Shown piece after piece: positions 52,046 to 61,042 of a stretch of 64,000 nt of DNA; the first letter of the stretch is position 1, and each line of letters starts with the position of its first letter. Source of the DNA: Kitasatospora sp. Root107 (GTDB taxonomy: Bacteria; Actinomycetota; Actinomycetes; Streptomycetales; Streptomycetaceae). The position numbers and the translations under genes were made by a program. The notes under the pieces were generated by a model. That model did no database searches. It saw only the letters and a program-made list of their open reading frames with translations, and was not told the origin of the DNA. Where the stretch lies: the NCBI RefSeq assembly GCF_001424875.1, contig NZ_LMCT01000023.1:186001-250000 (forward strand), in the 5' to 3' direction.

Positions 52046-53262
52046 CGGATCAGGTGCGGCAGGAAGCGCGCGCCCTGGTGGGTGATCGGGCTGTCGTCGG
52101 TCTCGCGGATGCCGAGGCCGGCGGCCTCGCCGTCGACCACCCAGGTGCCGAGCACCGGGCGGTTGCCGTCGAAGTCCGGCAGTGGGCAGAGCTGCTGGTA
52201 GCAGAAGCCCTCGGCGCCGTACCGGTCCGGATCGCCGGCCCACTCGGCCAGCCGGGTCTGGCTGCCGTCCGGCTCGACGATCCGGACGCCCGCGCCCTCG
52301 CGGCCGAGCAGCGGCTTCATCGCGTACCCGGTCTGCACCAGCTCGCGCGGGCCGTCCAGGTAGGCGGGCAGCAGGTTGGGGTGGCCGGGGTTGAGCTCCC
52401 AGAGCACGGCGAGCAGGGCCTTGTTGGAGAGCAGCATCTTCCAGGCCGGTTCGATCCACAGCGTGTGGCCGGTGGAACCGCCCAGGTCGATCCCGCCGAG
52501 CAGCGCCGGGGCGAACTCCTCCTCCGTCAGCCACTCCCACGGGTAGAGCTTGAAGACCGAGCGGATGAAGCGCTGCTCCAGGTCGACGAAACGGCCGCTC
52601 AGCCCGTCCAGGCCGATGTCCTCCACGGCGATGCCGACGGTCTCCAACCCGGCCTGCTCGGCGGTCTCCTGGAGGTAGAGGGTGGTCATCCAGTCCTCGC
52701 CCTCGGAGTCGCCGCGCGAGTGCGCGAAGTGCACCGGGCCCGGCGGCAGCAGGTGCTTCTGCCGCTGCCAGGAGGCGACCAGCCGCTCGTGCAGCGAGTT
52801 CCACTGGTCGGCGCCGGGGAAACGCTGCTCCATCCAGAACCACTGCGGACCGGCCGCCTCGATCAGCGAGGTCGGGGTGTCCGCGTTGTACTCGAACAGC
52901 TTGGCCGGGCCGACCCCGTCGTACGCCAGGTCGAACCGCCCGTACAGCGAGGGCTGTTCGTCGCGGCGGCGCCAGGACTCGGCGATCACGGCGGTCAGCC
53001 GGGGGTCGGTCAGCCCGTAGTCGGCGTACCGCTCCGTCCGCACCACGTGCTCGACCGCCGCCAGGCAGAGCTCGTGCAGTTCCTCGACCACCTCCTCCAG
53101 CGCCTCGACCTCGGGCAGCGAGAACTCGTAGTACGCGCTCTCGTCCCAGTAGGCGTGCGGGCCACCCTGGTTGCAGGGGTCCTGGCAGACCGCGTAGATC
53201 AGCCCCTGGCTCTCCACGGTCGGCTGCCAGTCGGGGCGGGGGTCGATGGTGTGACGGCGCAT
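52042..53262 (-). CDS. Glutathionylspermidine synthase-like ATP-grasp protein
   Basis: A 406-residue protein of the YgiC/YjfC (GSP_synth) ATP-grasp family. Characteristic segments are LFEYNADTPTSLIEAAGPQW near residue 125, EPAWKMLLSNKALLAVLWEL and MKPLLGREGAGVRIV, which binds ATP. The amide-forming substrate is unknown, since bacterial YgiC/YjfC lacks the amidase half of E. coli Gsp. Encoded behind a lipoprotein gene and near a DUF350 gene, a set that parallels the E. coli yjfMC/yjfL neighbourhood. Confidence 0.87.
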   Translation of the reverse strand: MRRHTIDPRPDWQPTVESQGLIYAVCQDPCNQGGPHAYWDESAYYEFSLPEVEALEEVVEELHELCLAAVEHVVRTERYADYGLTDPRLTAVIAESWRRRDEQPSLYGRFDLAYDGVGPAKLFEYNADTPTSLIEAAGPQWFWMEQRFPGADQWNSLHERLVASWQRQKHLLPPGPVHFAHSRGDSEGEDWMTTLYLQETAEQAGLETVGIAVEDIGLDGLSGRFVDLEQRFIRSVFKLYPWEWLTEEEFAPALLGGIDLGGSTGHTLWIEPAWKMLLSNKALLAVLWELNPGHPNLLPAYLDGPRELVQTGYAMKPLLGREGAGVRIVEPDGSQTRLAEWAGDPDRYGAEGFCYQQLCPLPDFDGNRPVLGTWVVDGEAAGLGIRETDDSPITHQGARFLPHLIR

Positions 53263-53267
53263 CGGGG

Positions 53268-53426
53268 GGTCTCTCTTCCGGATCCCGTCGGATCAGCGGG
53301 CGGTGTTGGGGTGCGTGCCTCGGCGGTGCCGAGGAGGGAGTCCATGCGGAGCATCGGCGACCGACGAGAAGCCGTCGAGGTGCGTGCCCCGGCGCCGCCC
53401 GCCCGGCGGGATCCGGAAGAGAGGCC
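53268..53426. repeat. Long inverted repeat between lipoprotein and synthase genes (family B)
   Basis: CTCTCTTCCGGATCCCG (53271-53287) is the exact inverse of 53407-53423, and wobble pairing extends each arm to about 20 bp. The spacer is 119 bp and contains two GTGCGTGCC-CGGCG copies. The arms flank the stop of one gene and the start of the next. The hairpin after hrpA (22407-22460) shares the arm sequence. Confidence 0.65.
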
Positions 53427-53428
53427 CC

Positions 53429-53734
53429 TCAGCCCCCGCCGGAGCCGGAGGAACCGCTGGGGCAGCCGAAGCCGCCGCGCTTGGTGTCGCCCTTGGCGAA
53501 GGTGCCACCGGCGGCGATGCCGGCGCCGGAGCCGCAGTAGTACCAGCGGCCGGCCGCGGTCTTGCCGTCGGAACAGGAGTGGTTGTCCAGCACCTTGAGA
53601 GTGCCCGGGTCGACACAGCGGCGCGGCGTGCTGTCATCGGACGAGCAGCTGGTCAGCGCGAGGGCCAGGGTGCCGACCATGCCCAGGGCGACGAAGCCCG
53701 AGCGTCTGCGCTCGGGTACCGGAGTGGAGGTCAT
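53429..53734 (-). CDS. Small lipoprotein (YjfM/DUF1190-like position)
   Basis: A 101-residue protein. The N-terminus RRRSGFVALGMVGTLALALTSC carries a lipobox (LTSC), then Cys-containing segments (RRCVDPGTLKVLDNHSCSDG, RWYYCGSG, KRGGFGCPSG) that could form two disulfides, ending in a Gly/Ser tail. It is expected on the outer membrane face. It may correspond to the YjfM-type partner of YjfC-like synthetases. The ATG follows TAGCAT by 8 nt, so it may be leaderless. Confidence 0.72.
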   Translation of the reverse strand: MTSTPVPERRRSGFVALGMVGTLALALTSCSSDDSTPRRCVDPGTLKVLDNHSCSDGKTAAGRWYYCGSGAGIAAGGTFAKGDTKRGGFGCPSGSSGSGGG

Positions 53735-53836
53735 GGCCGACGATGCTACTGGGAAGGTCCGGAAACCGATCCGATGGGATATCTTTTGGCCGGTCCCGGC
53801 CCGGGACACCGACTCGTTCCTCCCAGGGGGCTCACC

Positions 53837-54259
53837 GTGCACGACATCGTCAACGGGCTTGGCGCGGCTGCCGTATTCGGCGCCGTGGGTGTGGTCCTGC
53901 TGCTGCTCGGCGTCGGCCTGGTCGACGTCCTGACACCCGGCAAGCTCGGCCACCAGATCTGGGTGGAGCGCAACCGCAACGCCGCTCTGGTGCTCAGCTC
54001 CGCGCTGCTCGGGATCGGCGGGATCGTCTTCACCGCGATCATGTACACCTACGACGACTTCGGCAAGGGCCTGGCCGCGACGGCCACCTTCGGGCTGCTC
54101 GGGCTGGTGTTGATGGCGGTGGCCTTCTGGCTGCTGGACGTCGTCACCCCGGGCAAGCTCGGCGCCATCCTGGTCGACCCGGAGCCGCACCCTGCGGTCT
54201 GGGTCACCGCCAGCTGCAACCTCTCGGTGGCCGCGATCATCGCCGCCTCGATCGCCTGA
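53837..54259 (+). CDS. DUF350 family membrane protein (YjfL-like)
   Basis: A 140-residue protein with four membrane helices in two similar halves; VDVLTPGKLG occurs near residue 32 and VTPGKLGAI near residue 100. This internal duplication is the hallmark of DUF350/YjfL proteins. Function is unknown; the family is commonly found next to YjfC-like ATP-grasp genes, as here on the opposite strand. The GTG start follows AGGGGG by 6 nt. Confidence 0.85.
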   Translation: MHDIVNGLGAAAVFGAVGVVLLLLGVGLVDVLTPGKLGHQIWVERNRNAALVLSSALLGIGGIVFTAIMYTYDDFGKGLAATATFGLLGLVLMAVAFWLLDVVTPGKLGAILVDPEPHPAVWVTASCNLSVAAIIAASIA

Positions 54260-54304
54260 CCTGACCTCGCCCGACCTTGCCTGACCCTGCCTGACCGAGC
54301 GTCA

Positions 54305-54342
54305 CGAAGGGGGCATCCACCACCCGGTGGGTGCCCCCTTCG
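54305..54342. terminator. Terminator between DUF350 and aminopeptidase genes
   Basis: CGAAGGGGGCA pairs with TGCCCCCTTCG and the stem continues inward (one G-U) to a 4-nt loop. It serves the two convergent genes. Confidence 0.88.
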
Positions 54343-54348
54343 GCGTCG

Positions 54349-55644
54349 TCAGCCCTCCAGGAACGCCTTGAGCGCCGCCGCCAGCAGGTACGGGTCGTCC
54401 GCGCCGCACAGCTCGCGGGCCGAGTGCATGGAGAGCGCCGCGATCCCGCAGTCCACCGTGGTGATGCCGAGCCGGGCCGCGGTGATCGGGCCGATCGTGG
54501 TGCCGCAGGGCATCGAGTTGTTGGAGACGAAGGTCTGCCACGGCACGCCGGCCTTCTCGCAGGCGGCGGCGAACACCGCGCGGCCGACCGCGTCGGTGGC
54601 GTAGCGGTTGTTGACGTTGACCTTGAGGATCGGGCCGCCGTTCGGCATCGGGTGGTGCCCGGGCTCGTGCCGCTCGCTGTAGTTGGGGTGCACCGCGTGC
54701 CCCATGTCGGAGGAGAGGCAGACCGTCCCGGCCAGCGCGCGGGCGCGGTCCTCGGGGGTGCCGCCGCGGGCGTAGACGCTGCGGTCCAGCACGTTGCCGA
54801 GCAGCGGGCCCTGGGCGCCGGTGTCGGACTCGCTGCCGGTTTCCTCGTGGTCGAACGCGGCCAGCACCGGAATGTACGGCAGCGCGCCGCCCGCGACGGC
54901 GGCCAGCGCGGCGGTGCCGGCGTGCACCGAGAGCAGGTTGTCGAGCCGGGGCCCGGCCAACAGCTCGCGGTCCCGGCCCAGGTAGGACGGGGGCTGGACG
55001 TCGTGCGTCATCAAGTCCCAGCCGGCGATGGCGTCGGCGGCCACGCCGGCCCGCTCGGCCACGTACTCGATCAGCGAGCCCTCGTTGACCGCGCCGATTC
55101 CCCAGATCGGCGTCAGGTGGCGCTGCTTGTCCAGCTTCAGGCCCTCGTTCACCTGGCGGTCCAGGTGGATCGCCAGCTGCGGCACCCGCAGCAGCGGCTC
55201 GTCGATCTGAACCAGCGTCACACTGCCGTCGCGCAGCGCCAGTCGGCCGGACAGGCCCAGGTCGCGGTCCAGCCAGGTGTTCAGCGGGACGCCGCCGTAG
55301 ACCTCGACCGCGATCTGCCGCCAGCCGGCCGAGCCGGTGTCCGGCACCGGCTTGACCCGCAGGTTGGGCGAGTCGGTGTGGGTGCCGACCACTCGGAACG
55401 GCGTCTCCGGGCCTGCACCCTCGGGGACGTACCAGGCGATCAGCGCGCCGCCGCGGATGACGTACCGGCCACCGGCGGCCGCGTCCCAGGCCTCGGTCTC
55501 GGCCACTCGACGGAAGCCGACCTTCTCCAGCCGCTCGGCGGCGCTGGCCACCGCATGGAACGGTGACGGCGAGGTGCCGAGGAAGGTGATCAGGTCGTCG
55601 GTGTGCGTTCGGTCGAAGGAGGCCGGGCGGGCGGCGGTCGACAT
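54349..55644 (-). CDS. apeB: M18 family aspartyl aminopeptidase
   Basis: A 431-residue dodecameric zinc aminopeptidase removing acidic N-terminal residues. Zinc and catalytic segments are GTHTDSPNLRVKP, AAFDHEETGSES (bridging/catalytic Glu pair), SSDMGHAVHPNY and the C-terminal GIAALSMHSARELCG. Length fits M18. The ATG at 55644 follows AGGAG by 5 nt. No signal peptide, so cytosolic. Confidence 0.94.
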   Translation of the reverse strand: MSTAARPASFDRTHTDDLITFLGTSPSPFHAVASAAERLEKVGFRRVAETEAWDAAAGGRYVIRGGALIAWYVPEGAGPETPFRVVGTHTDSPNLRVKPVPDTGSAGWRQIAVEVYGGVPLNTWLDRDLGLSGRLALRDGSVTLVQIDEPLLRVPQLAIHLDRQVNEGLKLDKQRHLTPIWGIGAVNEGSLIEYVAERAGVAADAIAGWDLMTHDVQPPSYLGRDRELLAGPRLDNLLSVHAGTAALAAVAGGALPYIPVLAAFDHEETGSESDTGAQGPLLGNVLDRSVYARGGTPEDRARALAGTVCLSSDMGHAVHPNYSERHEPGHHPMPNGGPILKVNVNNRYATDAVGRAVFAAACEKAGVPWQTFVSNNSMPCGTTIGPITAARLGITTVDCGIAALSMHSARELCGADDPYLLAAALKAFLEG

Positions 55645-55817
55645 GCTGCTCCTGAGTTGAGGGAGGGCGGAAGCCGGATGGGGGACCGGTCTTCGACCCC
55701 GAGCATATGCCCGTACACGGACATGACGTTGTGAACTCAACAACGGTGACACAACGGTGAACCACCGGTGCCAAGCCACAGCTGGACCGCCCCGGGCCGA
55801 AGCGACGTTCGAGAGAG

Positions 55818-55859
55818 ACACCGCGGGGCCCGGTCCTGGTGGACCGGGCCCCGCGGTGT
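55818..55859 (-). terminator. Terminator of fadE
   Basis: A perfect 19-bp stem: ACACCGCGGGGCCCGGTCC with its exact complement around a TGGT loop, about 33 nt beyond the fadE stop. The 55645-55817 gap holds no gene seen. Confidence 0.92.
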
Positions 55860-55892
55860 TGAGGGTGTGTCAGGCGGTATTTCGGGCGGGCC

Positions 55893-57722
55893 TTAGAAGG
55901 CCTCCTCCGCGAGCTCCATGATCTCGTTGTCGACGCCCTCGGCGATCAGTCGCTGCGGGGTGACGGTCGGGAGCACGTTGCGGGCGAAGAAGCGGGCCCC
56001 GGCAACCTTGCCCTGGTAGAACGCGACGTCCTTGCCGGTGGCGCCCGCCTCCAGCTTGGCCAGCGCGACGGCGGCCTGACGGAGCAGCAGCCAGCCGACC
56101 ACGACGTCGCCGGAGACCATCAGCAGGCGGGTGGTGTTGAGGCCCACCTTGTACATGTTCTTGACGTCCTGCTCGACCGAGGAGAGGTCCGCCAGCAGCT
56201 TGCCGACGATCGCCTCCAGGTCACCGGCCGCCTTGCCGAGCAGCTCGCGCTCGGTGGCCAGGGCGTCGCCGCCCTCGCCGGCCGCGAGGAACTTCTTGAT
56301 CTGCTCGGAGACCACGGTGAGCGCCTGGCCACCGTCCTTGACGATCTTCCGGAAGAAGAAGTCCAGGCCCTGGATCGCGGTGGTGCCCTCGTACAGGGTG
56401 TCGATCTTGGCGTCCCGGATGTACTGCTCGATCGGGTACTCCTGCAGGAAGCCGGAGCCACCGAAGGTCTGCAGGGACTGGGCGAGCTGCTCGTAGGACT
56501 TCTCCGAGCCGTAGCCCTTGACGATCGGCAGCAGCAGGTCGTTCAGGCGCTCGGCGGCGTCGTCGTGCTCACCGCGCAGGCGGGCGGCCACCAGGTCGTC
56601 CTGGACCGAGGCGGTGTAGAGCACCAGGGCGCGCATGCCCTCGGCGTACGCCTTCTGGGTCATCAGCGAACGGCGGACGTCCGGGTGGTTGGTGATGGTG
56701 ACGCGGGGGGCGGCCTTGTCCATGAAGTTGGAGATGTCGGCGCCCTGCACGCGCTCCTTGGCGTACTCCAGCGCGTTCAGGTAGCCGGTGGAGAGGGTGG
56801 CGATGGCCTTCGTGCCGACCATCATCCGGGCGAACTCGATGATCTTGAACATCTGGCGGATGCCGTCGACGCTCTCGCCCACCAGCCAGCCCTTGGCCGG
56901 GTGCTTGGCGCCGAAGGTCATCTCACAGGTGTTGGACGCCTTGAGACCCATCTTGTGCTCGACGTTGGTCGCGTAGGAACCGTTGCGCTCGCCGAGCTCG
57001 CCGGTCTCCCAGTCGAAGTCGAACTTCGGCACGATGTACAGGCCGAGGCCCTTGGTGCCCGGCTTGCCGCCCTCGGGGCGGGCCAGCACCAGGTGGATGA
57101 TGTTCTCGGACATGTCGTGCTCGCCCGAGGTGATGAAGCGCTTCACACCCTCGATGTGCCAGGAGCCGTCCTCCTGCTTGATCGCCTTGGTGCGGCCGGC
57201 GCCGACGTCCGAACCGGCGTCCGGCTCGGTCAGCACCATGGTGGCGCCCCACTGGCGGTCGACCATCAGCTGGGCGACCTTCTGCTGCGCCTCGGTGCCC
57301 TCGTCGTAGACGACGCCGGCGAACGCCGGACCGGAGGAGTACATCCAGATCGCCGGGTTGGAGCCGAGGATCTGCTCCGCGTAGGCCCAGATCAGCGAGG
57401 ACGGGGTGACCTGGCCACCGATGGCCTCCGGGATGCCCAGGCGCCACCACTCGGCGTCCATGTAGGCCTGGTAGCTCTTCTTGAAGGTCGCCGGGACCGG
57501 CGCCGTGTTGGTCTCCGGGTCGAAGACCGGCGGGTTGCGGTCGGCGTCGACGAAGGACGCGGCGAGGTCGTTCTCGGCGAGGCGTGCGATCTCGCCGAGG
57601 ATGTTCTTCGCGGTCTCGACGTCCATGTCCGCGAACGGACCGGTGCCGTACACCTGGTCACGGCCGAACACCTCGAAGAGGTTGAACTCCACGTCACGCA
57701 GGTTGGACTTGTAGTGACCCAT
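55893..57722 (-). CDS. Acyl-CoA dehydrogenase, FadE5-type large subfamily
   Basis: A 609-residue fatty-acid beta-oxidation enzyme, larger than the two cluster ACADs because of a C-terminal helical extension. It has [54 protein letters not shown] and LYEGTTAIQ, where the catalytic Glu is intact. It introduces the trans-2 double bond in acyl-CoA using FAD. Two TTAC-N6-GTA boxes lie 54-92 nt upstream. Confidence 0.93.
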   Translation of the reverse strand: MGHYKSNLRDVEFNLFEVFGRDQVYGTGPFADMDVETAKNILGEIARLAENDLAASFVDADRNPPVFDPETNTAPVPATFKKSYQAYMDAEWWRLGIPEAIGGQVTPSSLIWAYAEQILGSNPAIWMYSSGPAFAGVVYDEGTEAQQKVAQLMVDRQWGATMVLTEPDAGSDVGAGRTKAIKQEDGSWHIEGVKRFITSGEHDMSENIIHLVLARPEGGKPGTKGLGLYIVPKFDFDWETGELGERNGSYATNVEHKMGLKASNTCEMTFGAKHPAKGWLVGESVDGIRQMFKIIEFARMMVGTKAIATLSTGYLNALEYAKERVQGADISNFMDKAAPRVTITNHPDVRRSLMTQKAYAEGMRALVLYTASVQDDLVAARLRGEHDDAAERLNDLLLPIVKGYGSEKSYEQLAQSLQTFGGSGFLQEYPIEQYIRDAKIDTLYEGTTAIQGLDFFFRKIVKDGGQALTVVSEQIKKFLAAGEGGDALATERELLGKAAGDLEAIVGKLLADLSSVEQDVKNMYKVGLNTTRLLMVSGDVVVGWLLLRQAAVALAKLEAGATGKDVAFYQGKVAGARFFARNVLPTVTPQRLIAEGVDNEIMELAEEAF

Positions 57723-57775
57723 GACCGTTTCTCCGGTTCGTCGCTTCCGGGGTCCGCCGCCTTCGAGCGCCCCAC

Positions 57776-57814
57776 TTACCCACCAGTAGGCACCATGATG
57801 CTACCCGTAAGTAA
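57776..57814. promoter_or_regulatory. Two TTAC-N6-GTAG boxes upstream of fadE
   Basis: TTACCCACCAGTAG (57776-57789) and the inverse of TTACTTACGGGTAG (57801-57814) are centred 25 bp apart between fadE and the SseB-like gene. They resemble TetR-type fatty-acid regulator boxes. Confidence 0.5.
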
Positions 57815-57880
57815 CTTGTTCAAGCCCCTCGACGCGAAAGGGCTATGAACACGGTCACGTCCCCCGATAGCCTTGGCCTT

Positions 57881-58402
57881 GTGTACGGCTACGAGCAGAC
57901 CGGGTATCAGGGCGATCCCTACCAGCAGCAGGCGCAGCAGCAGCACGCCCAGCAGCAGGGGATGAACGGCATGCCGGGCCCCGGCCAGTACGGCGAGCAG
58001 CCGCCACAGGCCGCCCCCCAGCAGTCTCTCTACCCCGAACCTTCGCCGCCATCCCTCGCGGACGCGGTACGCGCGTTCACCACCGGGTCGATGCCGGTCG
58101 AGGACTTCCAGGCGATCTTCATCACCTCGAAGGTGCACTGCCCGCGCGGCGACCGCCCGGGCTTCCTGGCCCTGCACAACACGCCGACACCCGTGATCCC
58201 GATGTTCAGCTCGCTCAAGGAGCTGCGCCGGTACGCGGGCAAGGACTCCAAGCACTTCAGCGTCACCGGCGCCGAGGTGCTCGACCTGCTGCCGACCGGC
58301 TACGGCTTCGCGCTGGACATGGAGGGCGAGCACCGGATGGTGTTCGACGCCAAGGCCGTGGAGCAGATGGTCGACTTCACCATGCGCCGGATGTACGGCT
58401 GA
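57881..58402 (+). CDS. SseB-domain protein
   Basis: A 173-residue protein: a Q/G/P-rich N-terminus (YQQQAQQQHAQQQ) and an SseB-like domain from about residue 60 (AVRAFTTGSMPVEDFQAIF, TPVIPMFSSLKELRRYAG, LPTGYGFALDMEGEHRMVFD). In actinobacteria SseB-like domains occur in conserved proteins of unknown role. A GTG at 57881 was chosen because TAGCCT lies exactly 7 nt upstream and the Gln-rich tail starts here; an in-frame ATG at 57845 would lie upstream of that promoter. Confidence 0.75.
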   Translation: MYGYEQTGYQGDPYQQQAQQQHAQQQGMNGMPGPGQYGEQPPQAAPQQSLYPEPSPPSLADAVRAFTTGSMPVEDFQAIFITSKVHCPRGDRPGFLALHNTPTPVIPMFSSLKELRRYAGKDSKHFSVTGAEVLDLLPTGYGFALDMEGEHRMVFDAKAVEQMVDFTMRRMYG

Positions 58403-58444
58403 GATTCCCCGAACCACCAGTCCCGACCGGGCCGTCATCATGTG

Positions 58445-58481
58445 GTTCAATTTTCAACTTGCTTCTTGTTGAGAGTTGAAC
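58445..58481 (+). promoter_or_regulatory. Imperfect dyad upstream of the pirin gene
   Basis: GTTCAATTTTCAAC (58445-58458) and GTTGAGAGTTGAAC (58468-58481) are inverse copies at 12 of 14 positions with a 9-bp spacer, 44-80 bp before the pirin start. This is a MarR-like site pattern. Confidence 0.55.
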
Positions 58482-58524
58482 TACCTTTGCGGATGTAGGC
58501 CAGAGACCCCAGAAGGAGGCCGAC

Positions 58525-59475
58525 ATGCCCGCCGTGACCGTCGAGAACCCGTTGACCCTTCCGCGCGTCGCCACCCCGGACCCCGCGACCAACGTGTCGC
58601 GACCGGTCCTCGCGGTGGTCACCGCTCCCGAGGGCTTCGAGGGCGAGGGCTTCCCGGTCCGCCGGGCCTTCGCGAAGATCAACACCAAGTACCTCGACCC
58701 GTTCATCATGATGGACCAGATGGGCGAGGTGGACTACGCCGCAGGCGAGCCCAAGGGCACCCCCTGGCACCCGCACCGCGGGTTCGAGACGGTGACCTAC
58801 CTGATCGACGGCGAGTTCATCCACAAGGACTCGCACGGCGGCGGCGGACACCTCGGCGGCGGCGACACCCAGTGGATGACGGCCGGCTCCGGCATCCTGC
58901 ACATCGAGACCCCGCCCGAGTCGCTGGTCCTGACGGGTGGCCTGTTCCACGGCATCCAGCTCTGGGTCAACCTCCCGGCCGCCGACAAGATGACGCAGCC
59001 CCGGTACCAGGACATCCACGGCGGGCACGTCAAGCTGCTCACCTCGCCCGACGGCGGCTCGATCCTCCGGCTGATCGCCGGCGAGCTGGACGGCAGCGAG
59101 GGCCCCGGTGTCACCCACACCCCGATCACCCTGCTGCACGCCACCGTGACGCCGGGCGCCGAGATCACCATCCCCTGGCGCAAGGACTTCAACGCGCTGG
59201 CGTACGTCCTCAACGGCGACGGTACGGTCGGCGCGGAGCGGCGGCCGCTCCGGAGCGGCCAGGCCGCGGTCTTCGGCGAGGGCGACACCCTCACCATCTC
59301 GGCCGACGCCAAGCAGGACTCCCGGCACCCCAACCTGGACGTGATCATCCTGGGCGGGCAGCCGATCCGTGAGCCGGTGGCCCACTACGGGCCGTTCGTG
59401 ATGAACAGTCACCGGGAGCTGGAGCAGGCCATGCGGGACTTCCAGTCCGGCGCTTTCGGTCAGCCGACGGACTGA
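58525..59475 (+). CDS. Pirin family protein
   Basis: A 316-residue bicupin. The N-terminal cupin has HPHRGFETVTYLIDGEFIHKDS and GSGILHIETP, giving the His-His-His-Glu metal set of pirins; the C-terminal cupin is shorter. Bacterial pirins act as quercetin dioxygenases or modulate metabolic enzymes. AGAAGGAGG precedes the ATG. Possibly induced through the dyad at 58445-58481. Confidence 0.92.
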   Translation: MPAVTVENPLTLPRVATPDPATNVSRPVLAVVTAPEGFEGEGFPVRRAFAKINTKYLDPFIMMDQMGEVDYAAGEPKGTPWHPHRGFETVTYLIDGEFIHKDSHGGGGHLGGGDTQWMTAGSGILHIETPPESLVLTGGLFHGIQLWVNLPAADKMTQPRYQDIHGGHVKLLTSPDGGSILRLIAGELDGSEGPGVTHTPITLLHATVTPGAEITIPWRKDFNALAYVLNGDGTVGAERRPLRSGQAAVFGEGDTLTISADAKQDSRHPNLDVIILGGQPIREPVAHYGPFVMNSHRELEQAMRDFQSGAFGQPTD

Positions 59476-59504
59476 CTGGGCAGGGCGCTCAACCGTCTAC
59501 TACC

Positions 59505-59620
59505 CAGGGGCTCGGGGAACTGCGAGGAGATCTAGCGCCGGGGTCACGTACGAAAGTGCCTGACCAGCTACGCGCGGATCACCTTTTCCGAGGTCGGCGT
59601 CGCAGTTCCCCGAGCCCCTG
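59505..59620. repeat. Palindromic repeat element, family A copy 1
   Basis: A 116-bp element with perfect 21-bp terminal inverted repeats beginning CAGGGGCTCGGGGAACTG. It is unlike coding DNA and lies between the pirin and PP2C-like genes. The interior is closely similar to copy 2 at 63796-63908 (shared GGAGATCT, GAAAGTGCCTGACCA, CGGATCACCTT and GAGGTCGGCG). Confidence 0.88.
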
Positions 59621-59629
59621 GTGGTGCAC

Positions 59630-60451
59630 CTAGATCCGCGCGTACAGGGCCGAGGCGTCGTCGTGGGCCTTGCCGCGGGGCCAGCGTTCGCAGTGGGTGT
59701 CGGTGCGTTCGGTGGTGCGGACTTGGGCGATGAGTTCGGCGGGGCCGCGTTCGGCGAGCAGGTGGAGGGCGTCCGACCAGCTGCCGAGGCCGAAGCGTTC
59801 GGTGTAGCGGGCGGCACCGTCGCTGAGGGCGGCCACCGCCTGCAGGCCGGCGAGGCGGACGAAGCCGGTCTCGGCGTGGGCGGCGGCCCGGGGCGAGGCG
59901 GCGGCGATCCACGGCCCGTTGCCGGAGTTGCGGGCGGCCCGGACCGCCAGGGCGTACCGCATGTGCAGGTCGCGGCGCTCGGCGGAGCCCGGGACGGTGG
60001 ACCAGATCTGACGGCGGAGCAGTTCGCCGGCCGGGAAGCGCTGGTTGTCACCGATCACCCGGAGCGGCCCGTCCTTGAGTTGCAGGACCAGCATCGAGTC
60101 ACCGAGCACCAGGTACTCCAGCGAGCTGCCGTGCAGCCGGGCGGCGACCACCATCGCGGCGGGGGTGTTGGGGTGGGCCAGGTCGCAGCGGCCGCCGTGC
60201 AGGGCGGCGGTCTCGACGATGGAGTCGGCCAGGCACTCGGCGATCGAACGGTCAGGCCGGTCGGTCAGCCGGGCCAGCAGGTGCACGCCGAGCCGCCGGA
60301 CGTACCAGGGGGTGCCGTGCCGGCAGCCCGATTCGAGGCCGTCCGGTGCACTCGAACCGTCCAGCAGCACCAAGGCCTCCGGGGAGGTCGCGGCGAAGTC
60401 CTCGCTCTGCTGCCCCGGCTTCTGCGGTTCGCTCGCCAGCTCTACCTGCAT
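59630..60451 (-). CDS. PP2C-like serine/threonine phosphatase-fold protein
   Basis: A 273-residue protein with the streptomycete PP2C-like layout: ALVLLDGSSAPDGLESGC (place of the DG metal motif), LARLTDRPDRSIAECLADSI, NTPAAMVVAARLHGSSLEYLVLGDSMLVLQ, and AALSDGAARYTERFGLGSW (the SDG motif). Several metal-binding Asp residues are kept, so it may be an active phosphatase or a sensor. The stop codon is 9 nt from repeat element A. A separate ATG further upstream is not supported. Confidence 0.75.
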   Translation of the reverse strand: MQVELASEPQKPGQQSEDFAATSPEALVLLDGSSAPDGLESGCRHGTPWYVRRLGVHLLARLTDRPDRSIAECLADSIVETAALHGGRCDLAHPNTPAAMVVAARLHGSSLEYLVLGDSMLVLQLKDGPLRVIGDNQRFPAGELLRRQIWSTVPGSAERRDLHMRYALAVRAARNSGNGPWIAAASPRAAAHAETGFVRLAGLQAVAALSDGAARYTERFGLGSWSDALHLLAERGPAELIAQVRTTERTDTHCERWPRGKAHDDASALYARI

Positions 60452-60595
60452 TCCGCCAGTGTGGCGGCGGAGCGAACGGGCGGACAGGGTTCGGGCGATG
60501 ATCCCTCGGTGGGATGAGGGGAGTGGCTGTCGGGTGAATCTGGACATACCGTCAGATTTGTCTGCTTCCGCCCTCTCTCCCCGGAGCTCGCTGTG

Positions 60596-60700
60596 ATGGT
60601 GCTGGAGTTCTTCGTCCTGGTGATCGCGACCCTCGGCTTCCCGACCGCCGCGCTGCTGTTCCTGATCGGCGGACCGCACTACCGGGACCAGCCACACTGA
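60596..60700 (+). CDS. 34-residue membrane microprotein
   Basis: ATG 60596 (GGAG 9 nt upstream) opens a short gene with one hydrophobic helix, VLEFFVLVIATLGFPTAALL, and a polar tail GGPHYRDQPH, ending in TGA at 60700. Codon use fits a streptomycete gene, with G or C at nearly every third position. Function is unknown. It lies 75 nt upstream of the DUF5302 gene on the same strand. Confidence 0.6.
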   Translation: MVLEFFVLVIATLGFPTAALLFLIGGPHYRDQPH

Positions 60701-60775
60701 GGGCGAATGGTGGGACCGATCGGTCCCGGCATGACATGGTGAGACTGGCAACACTGGTCTTCTGGAGGTCAACCC

Positions 60776-60994
60776 ATGAGCAGCGGCACACCCGAATCCG
60801 TCGATCCGCAGAGCGCGGAGCAGACTCCCGCCGCGCCCGACGACGTGAAGGCGAAGTTCCTGGCCGCCCTGGAGCGCAAGCAGGGCATCCGGACGGACGG
60901 CGCCGGTGGCGGCCCGGGCAGCGAGTCGAAGGTCCACGGCGCCCACGCGGCCGCCGGCGGCAAGCGCAACTTCCGTCGCAAGAGCGGCGGCTGA
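60776..60994 (+). CDS. DUF5302 family protein
   Basis: A 72-residue hydrophilic protein: an acidic, Pro-rich start, the conserved [20 protein letters not shown] block, and a basic end [12 protein letters not shown]. This is the actinobacterial DUF5302 pattern; function is unknown. GGAGG precedes the ATG with about 7-nt spacing. A terminator follows. Confidence 0.85.
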   Translation: MSSGTPESVDPQSAEQTPAAPDDVKAKFLAALERKQGIRTDGAGGGPGSESKVHGAHAAAGGKRNFRRKSGG

Positions 60995-61003
60995 CGGTTC
61001 ATC

Positions 61004-61042
61004 AGTGAGGGGCGGCTCCCGGTCCGGGGGCCGCCCCTCACT
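61004..61042. terminator. Terminator between DUF5302 and hydrolase genes
   Basis: AGTGAGGGGCGGC pairs with GCCGCCCCTCACT, with a 13-nt apical part that can pair further. It serves the two convergent genes and touches the hydrolase stop codon. Confidence 0.85.

Noticed and set aside
55893-57722. The FadE-type gene as part of the biosynthetic cluster
   Set aside because: It has an intact catalytic YEGT, fatty-acid-type operators and housekeeping neighbours 8 kb from the cluster edge.
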